Source of the DNA: Bacteroidota bacterium
GTDB lineage: Bacteria > Bacteroidota > Bacteroidia > Flavobacteriales > Flavobacteriaceae
Assembly (NCBI GenBank): GCA_023437485.1
Contig: JAEZGB010000076.1
Coordinates: forward strand, 1 to 11,836
Length of the DNA stretch: 11,836 bases
Direction: 5' to 3'
The position numbers and the translations under genes were made by a program. Each line of letters begins with the position of its first letter. Within the stretch, counting starts at the first letter, position 1. The notes under the pieces are model-generated. The model saw nothing but the letters and a program-made list of their open reading frames with translations. It was not told the DNA's origin and searched no databases. Below, piece by piece: positions 5,653 through 11,836 of the stretch.

Positions 5653-6504
5653 ATGGAAACAATAGCCGAATACTTCGAGCAAATTCCATCGCTGCACCGG
5701 GGGCTGATCCTGGCAGGCGGGATCGCGTTGTTTTGGATTATTGAAGATTGGCTGCCTTCACGTACATTCGAATACCATAAATGGCGTCACGCCGGAATAA
5801 ATATTTTCTTTACAGCGACCACCATTGCGGTCAATTTCGCGCTTGCTTTTGTTTTGCTGATGACGGCCAGATGGTGTGAAACCAATACCTTCGGGCTGCT
5901 GTATCTGGTTGAGCTCAATCCCTGGATTTCAATGTTGGTGGGTTTATTGTTGCTGGACTTCATCGGTGCGTACCTGGCTCATTATATCCAGCACAAGAAC
6001 TCGTGGATGTGGCGCTTCCACCTGATCCACCATACCGATACCTGGGTTGATACTACCTCGGCAAACCGGCATCACCCGGGCGAGAGCGTGGTGCGGTTCG
6101 CGATGACCGTATTGGCTGTATTTGTTACGGGTGCCCCCATGTGGATGGTGTTTTTGTACCAATCGCTCTCGGTGGTTTTTTCGCAGTTCAATCACGCGAA
6201 TATTTCGCTCCCTGCCGCAATTGAGCGCGTGGCGGGGTGGATTTTTGTTACGCCCGACATGCACAAGGTCCACCATCATTACCTTCTCCCTTATACCGAC
6301 AGCAATTATGGCAACATCTTCTCAATTTGGGACCGGCTCTTTGGCACGCTTCGGCACCTGCCGGCCCGGGAGGTGGTTTTTGGCGTGGATACTCACATGG
6401 AACCGCGGGACCACAACCATTTGGCAAGCCTGCTGCGAATCCCGTTTCGCGAGTACCGGAAAGCCCTGGCGCCGGCTGCTGAAAAAAAATTCGGTGACGA
6501 TTGA
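5653..6504 (+). CDS. Sterol desaturase/fatty acid hydroxylase family membrane protein
   Basis: An integral-membrane di-iron oxygenase of 283 residues. The histidine boxes are in order: HYIQH (110-114), HLIHH (123-127), a His pair at 140-141, QFNH (178-181) and HKVHHH (204-209) followed by DSNYGNIFSIWDRLFGT. Hydrophobic helices lie at about 16-31, 48-70, 91-110 and 146-172. Such enzymes use O2 to hydroxylate or desaturate lipid acyl chains or related substrates in the membrane; which lipid is not evident. All expected metal-ligand histidines are present, so it should be active. The ATG lies one base after the transporter stop, implying one transcript, though I see no functional link between the two. 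Confidence 0.92.
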   Translation: METIAEYFEQIPSLHRGLILAGGIALFWIIEDWLPSRTFEYHKWRHAGINIFFTATTIAVNFALAFVLLMTARWCETNTFGLLYLVELNPWISMLVGLLLLDFIGAYLAHYIQHKNSWMWRFHLIHHTDTWVDTTSANRHHPGESVVRFAMTVLAVFVTGAPMWMVFLYQSLSVVFSQFNHANISLPAAIERVAGWIFVTPDMHKVHHHYLLPYTDSNYGNIFSIWDRLFGTLRHLPAREVVFGVDTHMEPRDHNHLASLLRIPFREYRKALAPAAEKKFGDD

Positions 6505-6532
6505 AATTGAAAAAGTTTTTTTTCTAATATTG
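6501..6532 (+). promoter_or_regulatory. Possible promoter of the DUF2805 gene
   Basis: TTG (6501-6503) is followed after 21 bases by TAATATTG (6525-6532), one mismatch from the -7 consensus TAnnTTTG. The spacing fits Bacteroidota promoters and would give a leader of about 27 bases before ATG 6563. It overlaps the end of the preceding gene and a T-rich run (6516-6523). Confidence 0.3.
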
Positions 6533-6562
6533 ATGTGACGAACGGTCAAGTTTAATCAAACC

Positions 6563-6838
6563 ATGAAAAAGAGCAGTCGACCCGAGCTCACGTACGAACA
6601 ACTTGAAAGGCTGGCGGGCATGGCGCTCGAAGAACGAAAACCTTTTGAGGCCATCAAAGCCGAGTTTGGCGTTCCTGAAAAGGAGGTGATTGAAATCATG
6701 CGAAAACGACTTTCCAAAGACCGCTTTGAAATGTGGCGTCAGAAAGCGAGCGCCAGCAAGCCAAAGCCCAAACCCATGGCCCTTGACGACTTTGACGAGC
6801 TTGACCAGAAATATTACCTGCGCAACAAATTTGATTAG
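6563..6838 (+). CDS. DUF2805 / TIGR03643 family small protein
   Basis: This small basic protein of 91 residues matches the DUF2805 pattern as I know it: a segment LERLAGMALEERKPFEAIKA (15-34), EFGVPEKEVIEIMRKRL (34-50) with the look of a helix-turn-helix, and an FEMWRQ signature (55-60). A Lys/Pro-rich linker (61-71) and an acidic end (LDDFDELDQKYYLRNKFD) follow. The molecular function of the family is not known to me; the helical pattern suggests nucleic-acid or protein binding, which is inference only. It appears to start its own unit after a 58-base gap. A longer reading frame starting at 6690 in another phase overlaps it but belongs to the downstream hydrolase gene, which really starts at 6867. 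Confidence 0.88.
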   Translation: MKKSSRPELTYEQLERLAGMALEERKPFEAIKAEFGVPEKEVIEIMRKRLSKDRFEMWRQKASASKPKPKPMALDDFDELDQKYYLRNKFD

Positions 6839-6863
6839 AACTGCACAAGGTTGCGTATTTTTG
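6830..6863 (+). promoter_or_regulatory. Promoter of the alpha/beta hydrolase gene, nearly leaderless
   Basis: TTTG (6830-6833) lies 22 bases before TATTTTTG (6856-6863), a full match to the -7 consensus TAnnTTTG with near-consensus spacing. The hydrolase ATG at 6867 begins three bases after the -7 element, so transcription would start at or next to the A of the ATG. The -33 part overlaps the end of the DUF2805 gene. Confidence 0.6.
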
Positions 6864-6866
6864 GGC

Positions 6867-7790
6867 ATGCGACAATCCTGGTTACTTTTTTTATTGCTGT
6901 CCCTCAACACCTTTTCGCAAATTTCCGAAACGGAAATCGAGGTTTCGCCTTTGTTAAAAGGAACCTTATTTGAAACAGGGAAACCCTCCGGCGGGCTGAT
7001 CGTCCTGATCGCGGGGTCAGGCGCTACCAACCGCAGCGGGAACCAGATTGGGCAGCATAACAACAGCCTTCGGTACCTGGCACTGGAACTTTCCAAGAAA
7101 GGCTTTTCAGTTTTCAGTTATGACAAGCGCCACTTCACGCAGATGGTTCTGGGTAATCTGGATGAAAATTTAAGCCGTTTTGATGATTTGGTGCATGACG
7201 CCCGGAGCGTGCTGAAACATTTCAGGGAAAATTACGATTATGAGCCTATAGTTGTGGCCGGCCATTCTGAAGGTTCGCTGGTGGGCATGCTTGCGGCTGA
7301 TGGAATTGCAGACGGTTTCATTTCCATTGCAGGGCCGGGAAGGCCGATGGATCAGGTCCTGCAGGATCAATTGAGCAAGATTTTCCCGGGTAAAACTGAC
7401 CTCATCGCCAAAAACCTCAATACCCTTAAAAAAGGCGAAACATTCAAAAACGATGACAGCGGGCTAGCCATGGTATTTCGTGAAAGCGTCCAGCCATACC
7501 TGATTTCGTGGATCAGGCACGATCCCGCCAAAATACTTTCCAGGCTTGAGGTTCCAATTTTGATCGTGAATGGCACCAAAGACCTGCAAATGCCCGAGTC
7601 AGAGGCCCGACTGCTAAAAAAATCGCATCCGCGGGCATCCATCGCCATTATTGAAAACATGAACCATGTTCTCAAGATAATTCGCGGCGGCGAGGACCAA
7701 AACAAAGCATCGTATAATGATCCCGCACTCCCGGTCTCGGCCGAACTGGTGGATGTTATTTCTGAATTTGTAAACAAGCTAAATCCATAA
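6867..7790 (+). CDS. Exported alpha/beta hydrolase
   Basis: A 307-residue serine hydrolase of the alpha/beta-fold superfamily. Residues 1-18 form a signal peptide (MRQSWLLFLLLSLNTFSQ) with probable cleavage near 18, so it acts in the periplasm or outside. The nucleophile elbow is GHSEG with S134, the acid is D239 (VNGTKDLQM) and the histidine is H267 (ENMNHVLK). The oxyanion loop is IAGSGATNRSGN (48-59) in place of the commoner HG motif. The substrate is unknown; esters or acylated small molecules are plausible. The open frame extends upstream to 6690, but that part would overlap the DUF2805 gene and hide the signal peptide, so ATG 6867 is the start. Its stop is two bases before the M61 peptidase ATG, so the two exported hydrolases should be co-transcribed. 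Confidence 0.9.
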   Translation: MRQSWLLFLLLSLNTFSQISETEIEVSPLLKGTLFETGKPSGGLIVLIAGSGATNRSGNQIGQHNNSLRYLALELSKKGFSVFSYDKRHFTQMVLGNLDENLSRFDDLVHDARSVLKHFRENYDYEPIVVAGHSEGSLVGMLAADGIADGFISIAGPGRPMDQVLQDQLSKIFPGKTDLIAKNLNTLKKGETFKNDDSGLAMVFRESVQPYLISWIRHDPAKILSRLEVPILIVNGTKDLQMPESEARLLKKSHPRASIAIIENMNHVLKIIRGGEDQNKASYNDPALPVSAELVDVISEFVNKLNP

Positions 7791-7792
7791 CT

Positions 7793-9628
7793 ATGAATAG
7801 AACCAAGAGATTACTGCTGGGCATAAGTTTTTTGGCCGCGATGAACATCCACGCGCAACGGCCCGCCACTGAGATCCATGTAGCCCTGGACCTGCAAAAC
7901 GTGGTGGATGACAAGGTCAGCGTGAGGGTCAAGCCGCCAAAGATATCCACCGACAGGGTGACCTACCATCTGCCCAAAATAATTCCCGGAACGTATTCTG
8001 AAGACGATTACGGCAAGTTCATTGATAACTTCAGGGCACTTGACAACAAGGGCAAAGCGCTAAAAGTTGATAAGCTTGACGAGAATTCCTGGGCCATCAG
8101 CGGGGCTAAAAACCTGGCAGAAATAACCTACCATGTCAATGACACTTATGATGTTGAAGGTACTCACGATATCTTTTCACCCGCTGGGACAAATATTCTC
8201 GCCGGTGAGAACTTCATGCTGAACATGCACGGTTTTGTAGGGTACTTCAACACGCTGAAAGACCGACCTTATAAAATTGACATCACGCACCCGGCAACTC
8301 TATGGGGGGCCACCTCACTTTCCGACAGCGATCCATCGGATACCAAAGACACCTTTACAGCTGCGCGATATGCCGAATTGGTGGATAACCCGATCATGTA
8401 TTCCCGGCCTGATTATACCACTTTCACCGTTGACGACATGACAATCCTGATAAGCGTTTACTCGCCCACCGGCAAGGTAAAGGCTGCCGACATCACGCCG
8501 GATCTGGAGAAAATGATGCGCGCGCAAAAAAAATTCATGGGAGCCATTAACAACAACCGCAAATACACCATCTTGCTCTATCTTTCCAATATGCAGCAGG
8601 ACGATGCAAGGGGTTTTGGGGCGCTTGAGCACAATACCTCAACAACGGTCCTGTTTCCCGAAATGATGCCGCATGAGGCTTTGGTCAACGGGCTTATCGA
8701 TGTGGTTTCGCATGAATTTTTCCACATCGTGACCCCGCTTGGCGTCCATTCACGGGAGATCCATGATTTTGACTTCAACAACCCCAAAATGTCAAAGCAC
8801 CTTTGGATGTATGAAGGCGTAACCGAGTATTTTGCCAATCTTTTCCAGGTTCACCAGGGCTTGATTACCGAGGACGAGTTCTACAAACGAATGGATGCCA
8901 AGATCAAAAACGCAAAATCGATGAACGACTCGATGCCTTTCACTGAGATGAGCGCCAACGTTTTGCGCGAGCCTTACAAATCGCAGTACCTCAATGTCTA
9001 TGACAAGGGCGCCCTGATAGGAATGTGCCTCGATATACTGCTTCGCGAGAAAAGCAATGGCGAAATGGGCGTGTTGGACCTGATGCAGCAACTTACGCAC
9101 CTTTACGGCCCTTCCAAGCCTTTTGACGATGACGAACTTTTTGACCGGATCGTACTCCAAACCTATCCGGAAGTGCGTGAATTCCTCAATACCTATGTTG
9201 CGGGCCCTACGCCCATCCCATATGACCAATTTTTTGCCAAAGTTGGAGTGGCCAGGACTGCGATCAAAGTTCCCGTCAACCCATTCGTAAAAGATAACAC
9301 CCCCTTTATCACCGTCAAGCCCGGAACTACTGATATCATGATCGCCAACAATATTGAATTGAGCAGCTTCCTCAAAAATATTGGGCTAAAAGGTGGCGAT
9401 GTTGTGAAGACAGTAAACGGAACATCATACAATCTGGACAATATCTATGACATGATGATGGGCGCCCAGGAGTGGAAAGAAGGTGATGAAGTGGTTTTTG
9501 TTGTGGACCGCGACGGAAAGTCCCATACGCTCAAAGGCAAGGTCTCACTGGAATACAAAGACGCCGAAGCCTTGCGCGCAACTGATCCTGCCAAAGAAAA
9601 ATTAAGGCAGGCGTGGCTTAAAGGTTAA
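7793..9628 (+). CDS. Exported M61-family metallopeptidase with PDZ domain
   Basis: This 611-residue zinc peptidase belongs to the glycyl-aminopeptidase-like M61 family. Residues 1-22 form a signal peptide ending ...NIHA-Q. An N-terminal beta domain (about 25-210) precedes the gluzincin core. Zinc site: HEFFH (307-311), with E341 of LWMYEGVTEYFANL as the likely third ligand. An upstream GFGALEHNTST stretch (274-284) is also family-typical. A C-terminal PDZ-like domain spans about 505-590 (LKNIGLKGGDVVKTVNG, then EGDEVVFVVDRDGK). M61 enzymes remove N-terminal residues from peptides, and the PDZ domain probably guides substrate binding. The length matches the family's usual 550-630. It follows the alpha/beta hydrolase by two bases and ends with a strong terminator, making a two-gene export operon. 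Confidence 0.95.
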   Translation: MNRTKRLLLGISFLAAMNIHAQRPATEIHVALDLQNVVDDKVSVRVKPPKISTDRVTYHLPKIIPGTYSEDDYGKFIDNFRALDNKGKALKVDKLDENSWAISGAKNLAEITYHVNDTYDVEGTHDIFSPAGTNILAGENFMLNMHGFVGYFNTLKDRPYKIDITHPATLWGATSLSDSDPSDTKDTFTAARYAELVDNPIMYSRPDYTTFTVDDMTILISVYSPTGKVKAADITPDLEKMMRAQKKFMGAINNNRKYTILLYLSNMQQDDARGFGALEHNTSTTVLFPEMMPHEALVNGLIDVVSHEFFHIVTPLGVHSREIHDFDFNNPKMSKHLWMYEGVTEYFANLFQVHQGLITEDEFYKRMDAKIKNAKSMNDSMPFTEMSANVLREPYKSQYLNVYDKGALIGMCLDILLREKSNGEMGVLDLMQQLTHLYGPSKPFDDDELFDRIVLQTYPEVREFLNTYVAGPTPIPYDQFFAKVGVARTAIKVPVNPFVKDNTPFITVKPGTTDIMIANNIELSSFLKNIGLKGGDVVKTVNGTSYNLDNIYDMMMGAQEWKEGDEVVFVVDRDGKSHTLKGKVSLEYKDAEALRATDPAKEKLRQAWLKG

Positions 9629-9632
9629 TCCC

Positions 9633-9657
9633 ATCCCCGGCACGTCCGGGGATTTTT
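9633..9657 (+). terminator. Rho-independent terminator after the M61 peptidase gene
   Basis: Perfect 8-base stem ATCCCCGG / CCGGGGAT with a CACGT loop, followed by TTTT and a further T-rich stretch. It begins five bases after the peptidase stop codon. Confidence 0.88.
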
Positions 9658-9658
9658 G

Positions 9659-9666
9659 TTTCTTTG
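9659..9666 (+). promoter_or_regulatory. Weak -7-like element before the DUF4369 lipoprotein gene
   Basis: TTTCTTTG differs from TAnnTTTG at one position and lies 16 bases before ATG 9683. A -33 element would fall inside the terminator hairpin and is not recognisable. Confidence 0.3.
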
Positions 9667-9682
9667 CCGGAAATTTTATTTT

Positions 9683-10393
9683 ATGAAAGGATTTGTTCTG
9701 GCCGTTGCCTTATTGGTAATGGGGTCGTGCGCCAAAGAAGTTGAGCCTACCGGAAACCTGATTATCTCGGGTAACGTTAAAGGCCTTAAGGATGGAAAAC
9801 TCTTTATCCGCAAAATGGTGGACACCTCGCTGGTGGCCGTGGATACGATTGTGATCAGCGGCGATTCTTCATTCAGAACGGGTATGGACATCGCATCACC
9901 CGAAATGTTTTACCTGGAACTGGATCGCGGGGTGACCACAAGCATTGACGATCGCCTGCCGTTTTTCGCCGAACCCGGAAACATTCATATTGAAACCACA
10001 TTGGAAAAATTTTATGCCGATGCCAAAGTTACCGGATCAAAAAACCACGACCTGTTTGAACAGTACAACCAGGTGAAGGCGCGTTTTGCCGGCCAGGAAC
10101 TTGATCTGACCAAGAAAGAACTGGAAAGCGCACTGGGCAAGAATGCGTCAGGAGAAGACCTGGACGCGAAGTACCAGGCAATCCTCAAAAAGAAATACCT
10201 CCACGCGATCAATTTTGCCCTGAACCACCGCGACCAGGAAATCGCGCCCTACATCGCGCTGACCGAGATAAACGATGCCTCGCTTAAATACCTTGACACC
10301 ATTAACAATTCCCTGAGCCCCGAAATCAAAAAGTCCAAGTATGGAAAGGTGTTGGAGCAATTTGTGGAAGCACGCAGAAAGGCTGAAAAGTAG
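9683..10393 (+). CDS. DUF4369-domain lipoprotein
   Basis: A 236-residue predicted lipoprotein. A short hydrophobic signal ends in VMGSC with C16 as the lipidated cysteine, followed by KEVEPTG. The DUF4369 domain covers about 23-120 (LIISGNVKGLKDGKLFIRK, DTSLVAVDTIVISGDSSF, LPFFAEPGNIHIET). The rest is helical and charged. In many Bacteroidota this domain precedes a thioredoxin/TlpA domain, but none is present here; stand-alone versions of this length are, to my knowledge, common in Flavobacterium relatives. Function is unknown; it probably faces the periplasm or sits on the outer membrane. ATG 9683 is chosen because the TTG at 9656, in the same frame, lies in the upstream terminator and would spoil the lipoprotein signal. 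Confidence 0.88.
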   Translation: MKGFVLAVALLVMGSCAKEVEPTGNLIISGNVKGLKDGKLFIRKMVDTSLVAVDTIVISGDSSFRTGMDIASPEMFYLELDRGVTTSIDDRLPFFAEPGNIHIETTLEKFYADAKVTGSKNHDLFEQYNQVKARFAGQELDLTKKELESALGKNASGEDLDAKYQAILKKKYLHAINFALNHRDQEIAPYIALTEINDASLKYLDTINNSLSPEIKKSKYGKVLEQFVEARRKAEK

Positions 10394-10538
10394 GGTTTCA
10401 ACGAAGCCCTTTTCGAGACTACCAGAATGTTCGCGACCACTTCCAGACTTGCGGTGCGATAATCCGAAGAATTCAGAAACGTATTTCTAAATCAGGCTCA
10501 TCACTGATGACTGATAACTGAAGACTCAATTCCATAAA
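10394..10538. other. Short non-coding stretch before the terminator
   Basis: There is no gene in these roughly 145 bases. The only structure seen is the 7-base tandem repeat at 10503-10526. Confidence 0.6.
10503..10526. repeat. Three-copy imperfect 7-base tandem repeat
   Basis: ACTGATG, ACTGATA and ACTGAAG follow one another head to tail, then ACT of a partial fourth unit. The seven-base period places stop codons in all three plus-strand frames. It lies between the lipoprotein gene and the bidirectional terminator. Its role is unknown. Confidence 0.6.
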
Positions 10539-10568
10539 AAAAGCCCGCCTCCTACGAGACGGGCTTTT
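10539..10568. terminator. Bidirectional rho-independent terminator
   Basis: AAAAGCCCGCCTC pairs with GAGACGGGCTTTT around a CTAC loop, 12 of 13 pairs. The A7 run at 10536-10542 becomes a T7 tract on the minus strand, ending the tRNA transcript, and TTTT at 10565-10568 serves the plus-strand lipoprotein gene. Confidence 0.88.
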
Positions 10569-10569
10569 G

Positions 10570-10643
10570 AGCCGATAGAGGGACTCGAACCCACGACCTG
10601 CTGATTACAAATCAGCTGCTCTAGCCAGCTGAGCTACACCGGC
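10570..10643 (-). tRNA. tRNA-Thr (anticodon TGT)
   Basis: The minus strand folds as a complete 74-base tRNA. The acceptor GCCGGTG pairs with TATCGGC (two G-U pairs). The D arm is GCTC/GAGC, the anticodon stem GCTGA/TCAGC holds the loop TTTGTAA with anticodon TGT, and the T arm contains GGTTCGAGTCC. It reads ACA threonine codons. The discriminator base is T and CCA is not encoded (CAA follows), so CCA must be added after transcription. A consensus promoter lies just upstream and a strong terminator directly downstream, so it is its own transcription unit. Confidence 0.97.
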
Positions 10644-10655
10644 GGCTTGATGCTG

Positions 10656-10686
10656 CAAATATAAATTGAAAATCAAAATCTGCAAA
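10656..10686 (-). promoter_or_regulatory. Consensus Bacteroidota promoter of tRNA-Thr
   Basis: On the minus strand TTTG (10686-10683) is followed after 19 bases by TATATTTG (10663-10656), matching TTTG-N19-TAnnTTTG fully. The start of transcription would fall about ten bases before the tRNA 5' end at 10643. Confidence 0.75.
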
Positions 10687-10702
10687 CATCGCATGCTGAA
10701 AA

Positions 10703-10972
10703 TTATTTCAGGTTGTTGATCTTTTCAACCAGTTTGCGTGCCGATTCCTCGAGCTCGGTATTGATGGCCTTGAAGTGCTTTTTCTTGTCCTCGACGTTTT
10801 TCGCGTTCACCTTGGTAATCAGCGTGTCAAAGGTCATGATTGCCTCGTCGATCAGCGCGTTCGAAGCATCGGTTGGTTTGCCCGCAGTGGACATTTCCCA
10901 AAGGTAAACGGCCTCGATAATATCGCCAAGCACGTAATTGATGTCTTTCTTAAGGGTCTTTACATTAGCCAT
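10703..10972 (-). CDS. Conserved small helical protein of unknown function
   Basis: A soluble, charged protein of 89 residues (MANVKTLKKDINYVLGDIIE...), probably all-helical. Residues 5-30 hold an amphipathic stretch with a YVLGDIIEAVYLWEM segment; residues 33-55 (PTDASNALIDEAIMTFDTLI) and 62-89 look like further helices with Lys-rich faces. There is no signal peptide, membrane helix or catalytic motif. From memory, similar small proteins are widespread in Flavobacteriia, but no function is known to me. ATG 10972 is preceded by A-rich sequence. A -7-like TATTTTTG (10996-10989) lies 16 bases upstream, so it may have its own promoter despite being only 39 bases downstream of the isomerase gene. 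Confidence 0.85.
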   Translation of the reverse strand: MANVKTLKKDINYVLGDIIEAVYLWEMSTAGKPTDASNALIDEAIMTFDTLITKVNAKNVEDKKKHFKAINTELEESARKLVEKINNLK

Positions 10973-10988
10973 AGTTCTAATTTTTTAG

Positions 10989-10996
10989 CAAAAATA
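10989..10996 (-). promoter_or_regulatory. -7-like element before the small conserved gene
   Basis: TATTTTTG on the minus strand matches TAnnTTTG and lies 16 bases before ATG 10972. The only TTG upstream is 12 bases away, closer than the usual 17-23, so the -33 part is unsupported. Confidence 0.4.
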
Positions 10997-11011
10997 CGCA
11001 TTAAAGCGCAA

Positions 11012-11836
11012 TCAGGAAACATAAACTTGCAGCAGTGTCGCGTTGCCGGTAAGCCTTTCGCGATTGAGGACCGCGGGAACCAGTACGGTGTCGCCCTTGG
11101 TAAAGATGTAATCCACCTCATCGGCGCGGATGGAGAAACTGCCCTCGACACACATGTAAACGGCAAAGGAGCCCTCTGGCACCTTGGGTTGGAATTCTCC
11201 GTCAAGCGGAATGAAATTGGTCGTGAAATACGGGCAGTCCACAATCGGGTTCGCCGAATTTTCAACGCTATCATATTTGCGGACGGCATCCACCTGATCG
11301 TAGTTCATCGCCTCAAGCGCCTGATCAACGTGCAGTTCGCGGTTATTCCCTTCATCGTCCACACGGTCCCAATCATAGATTCGGTACGTGATATCAGATG
11401 TTTGCTGGATCTCGGCCAACAGAATTCCTGCACCGATGGCATGTACCGTCCCGGTTTCCAAAAAGAATACATCACCGGCGGCGGCTGTTTTTCGCTCGAG
11501 CATTTGCGGCAAAGTCTTGTCCTTGAGCGCCTGCAAATACTTCTGCGGCGTCGCACCGGGTTTGAACCCGACAATGATTTGGGAACCCTCGTCGGCATCC
11601 ATCACGTACCACATCTCGGTCTTGCCAAAACTGTTGTGGCGCTCTTTGGCGAGTGTATCATTGGGATGCACCTGAATCGAAAGATCCTCGCGCGCGTCGA
11701 TGAACTTGAAAAGCAGTGGGAACTTGTTTCCAAATTTCTCGTGAACCGACCTGCCCAAAAGGTTCCCGCCAAATTCTTCGATCAATTCGGTGAGCGGCGT
11801 GCCTTCCATCGCGCCATTTGCCACGATGCTCACATC
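11012..11836 (-). CDS. manA: Type I mannose-6-phosphate isomerase, 5' end beyond window
   Basis: This is a zinc enzyme that interconverts mannose 6-phosphate and fructose 6-phosphate, feeding GDP-mannose synthesis or mannose use. About 274 C-terminal residues are visible. Numbered from the GTG at 11833, which is an internal codon and not the start, the metal ligands are Q54 and H56 in the IQVHPND motif, E73 in KTEMWYVM and H131 in GTVHAIGAGILLAEIQQTSD. YRIYDWDR (150-157) is also characteristic. The domain then passes into a C-terminal cupin part (SFSIRADEVDYIFTKGDTVLVPA). Family members are about 310-325 residues, so some 45-50 residues, normally including the WEIS motif, lie beyond the right edge. 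The visible ligands are all intact. Confidence 0.95.
   Translation of the reverse strand, partial: DVSIVANGAMEGTPLTELIEEFGGNLLGRSVHEKFGNKFPLLFKFIDAREDLSIQVHPNDTLAKERHNSFGKTEMWYVMDADEGSQIIVGFKPGATPQKYLQALKDKTLPQMLERKTAAAGDVFFLETGTVHAIGAGILLAEIQQTSDITYRIYDWDRVDDEGNNRELHVDQALEAMNYDQVDAVRKYDSVENSANPIVDCPYFTTNFIPLDGEFQPKVPEGSFAVYMCVEGSFSIRADEVDYIFTKGDTVLVPAVLNRERLTGNATLLQVYVS

Noticed and set aside
6690..6866. Upstream extension of the alpha/beta hydrolase to the ATG at 6690
   Set aside because: It overlaps the DUF2805 gene in another frame, would bury the signal peptide and contradicts the promoter found at 6830-6863.
11831..11833. GTG at the right edge as the start of the isomerase
   Set aside because: The family needs about 45-50 further N-terminal residues including a WEIS motif, and the frame is open to the window edge, so this GTG is an internal codon.

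Overview
The window looks like a chromosomal segment from a member of the Bacteroidota, most likely Flavobacteriia-like. Several things point that way. There are Bacteroidota-type promoter elements (-7 TAnnTTTG, in places with TTTG about 19-22 bases upstream), little Shine-Dalgarno signal, and a DUF4369 lipoprotein, a DUF2805/TIGR03643 protein and an 89-residue conserved protein of flavobacterial type. Coding sequence is of moderate G+C and intergenic gaps are A+T-rich. No insertion sequence, phage gene, CRISPR array or rRNA was seen.

Region 1 (31-4676) is the standout. It is a five-gene rightward operon, kaiC - kaiB - second kaiB - PAS histidine kinase - single-domain response regulator, with a further stand-alone response regulator transcribed divergently to its left. 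The genes overlap or nearly touch (23-base overlap, 1-base gap, ATGA overlap), which implies coupled translation. No KaiA or SasA-type (KaiB-domain) kinase is present. KaiC keeps both ATPase domains and phosphorylatable serines at the positions of the cyanobacterial phosphosites, and carries a C-terminal coiled-coil-like tail in place of a KaiA-binding end. The second kaiB is broken by an apparent one-base deletion at 2914-2918, while the remaining KaiB sequence continues intact in the -1 frame to 3023. The module looks like a KaiA-independent KaiBC timer or energy/redox-sensing switch with its own two-component output. That functional reading is inference.

Region 2 (4710-6838) holds a ten-helix EamA/DMT-family transporter, an integral-membrane fatty acid hydroxylase (sterol desaturase family) that follows it by one base, and a small DUF2805 protein.

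Region 3 (6867-9660) encodes two exported hydrolases in tandem, an alpha/beta hydrolase with an intact Ser-Asp-His triad and an M61-family metallopeptidase with a PDZ domain, closed by a rho-independent terminator. The first appears to have a promoter that places transcription start almost at its ATG.

Region 4 (9683-11836) holds a DUF4369 lipoprotein, a short non-coding stretch with a 7-base tandem repeat, a bidirectional terminator, and on the minus strand tRNA-Thr(TGT) with a textbook Bacteroidota promoter. A small conserved protein and the 3' part of a mannose-6-phosphate isomerase gene, which runs off the right edge, complete it.
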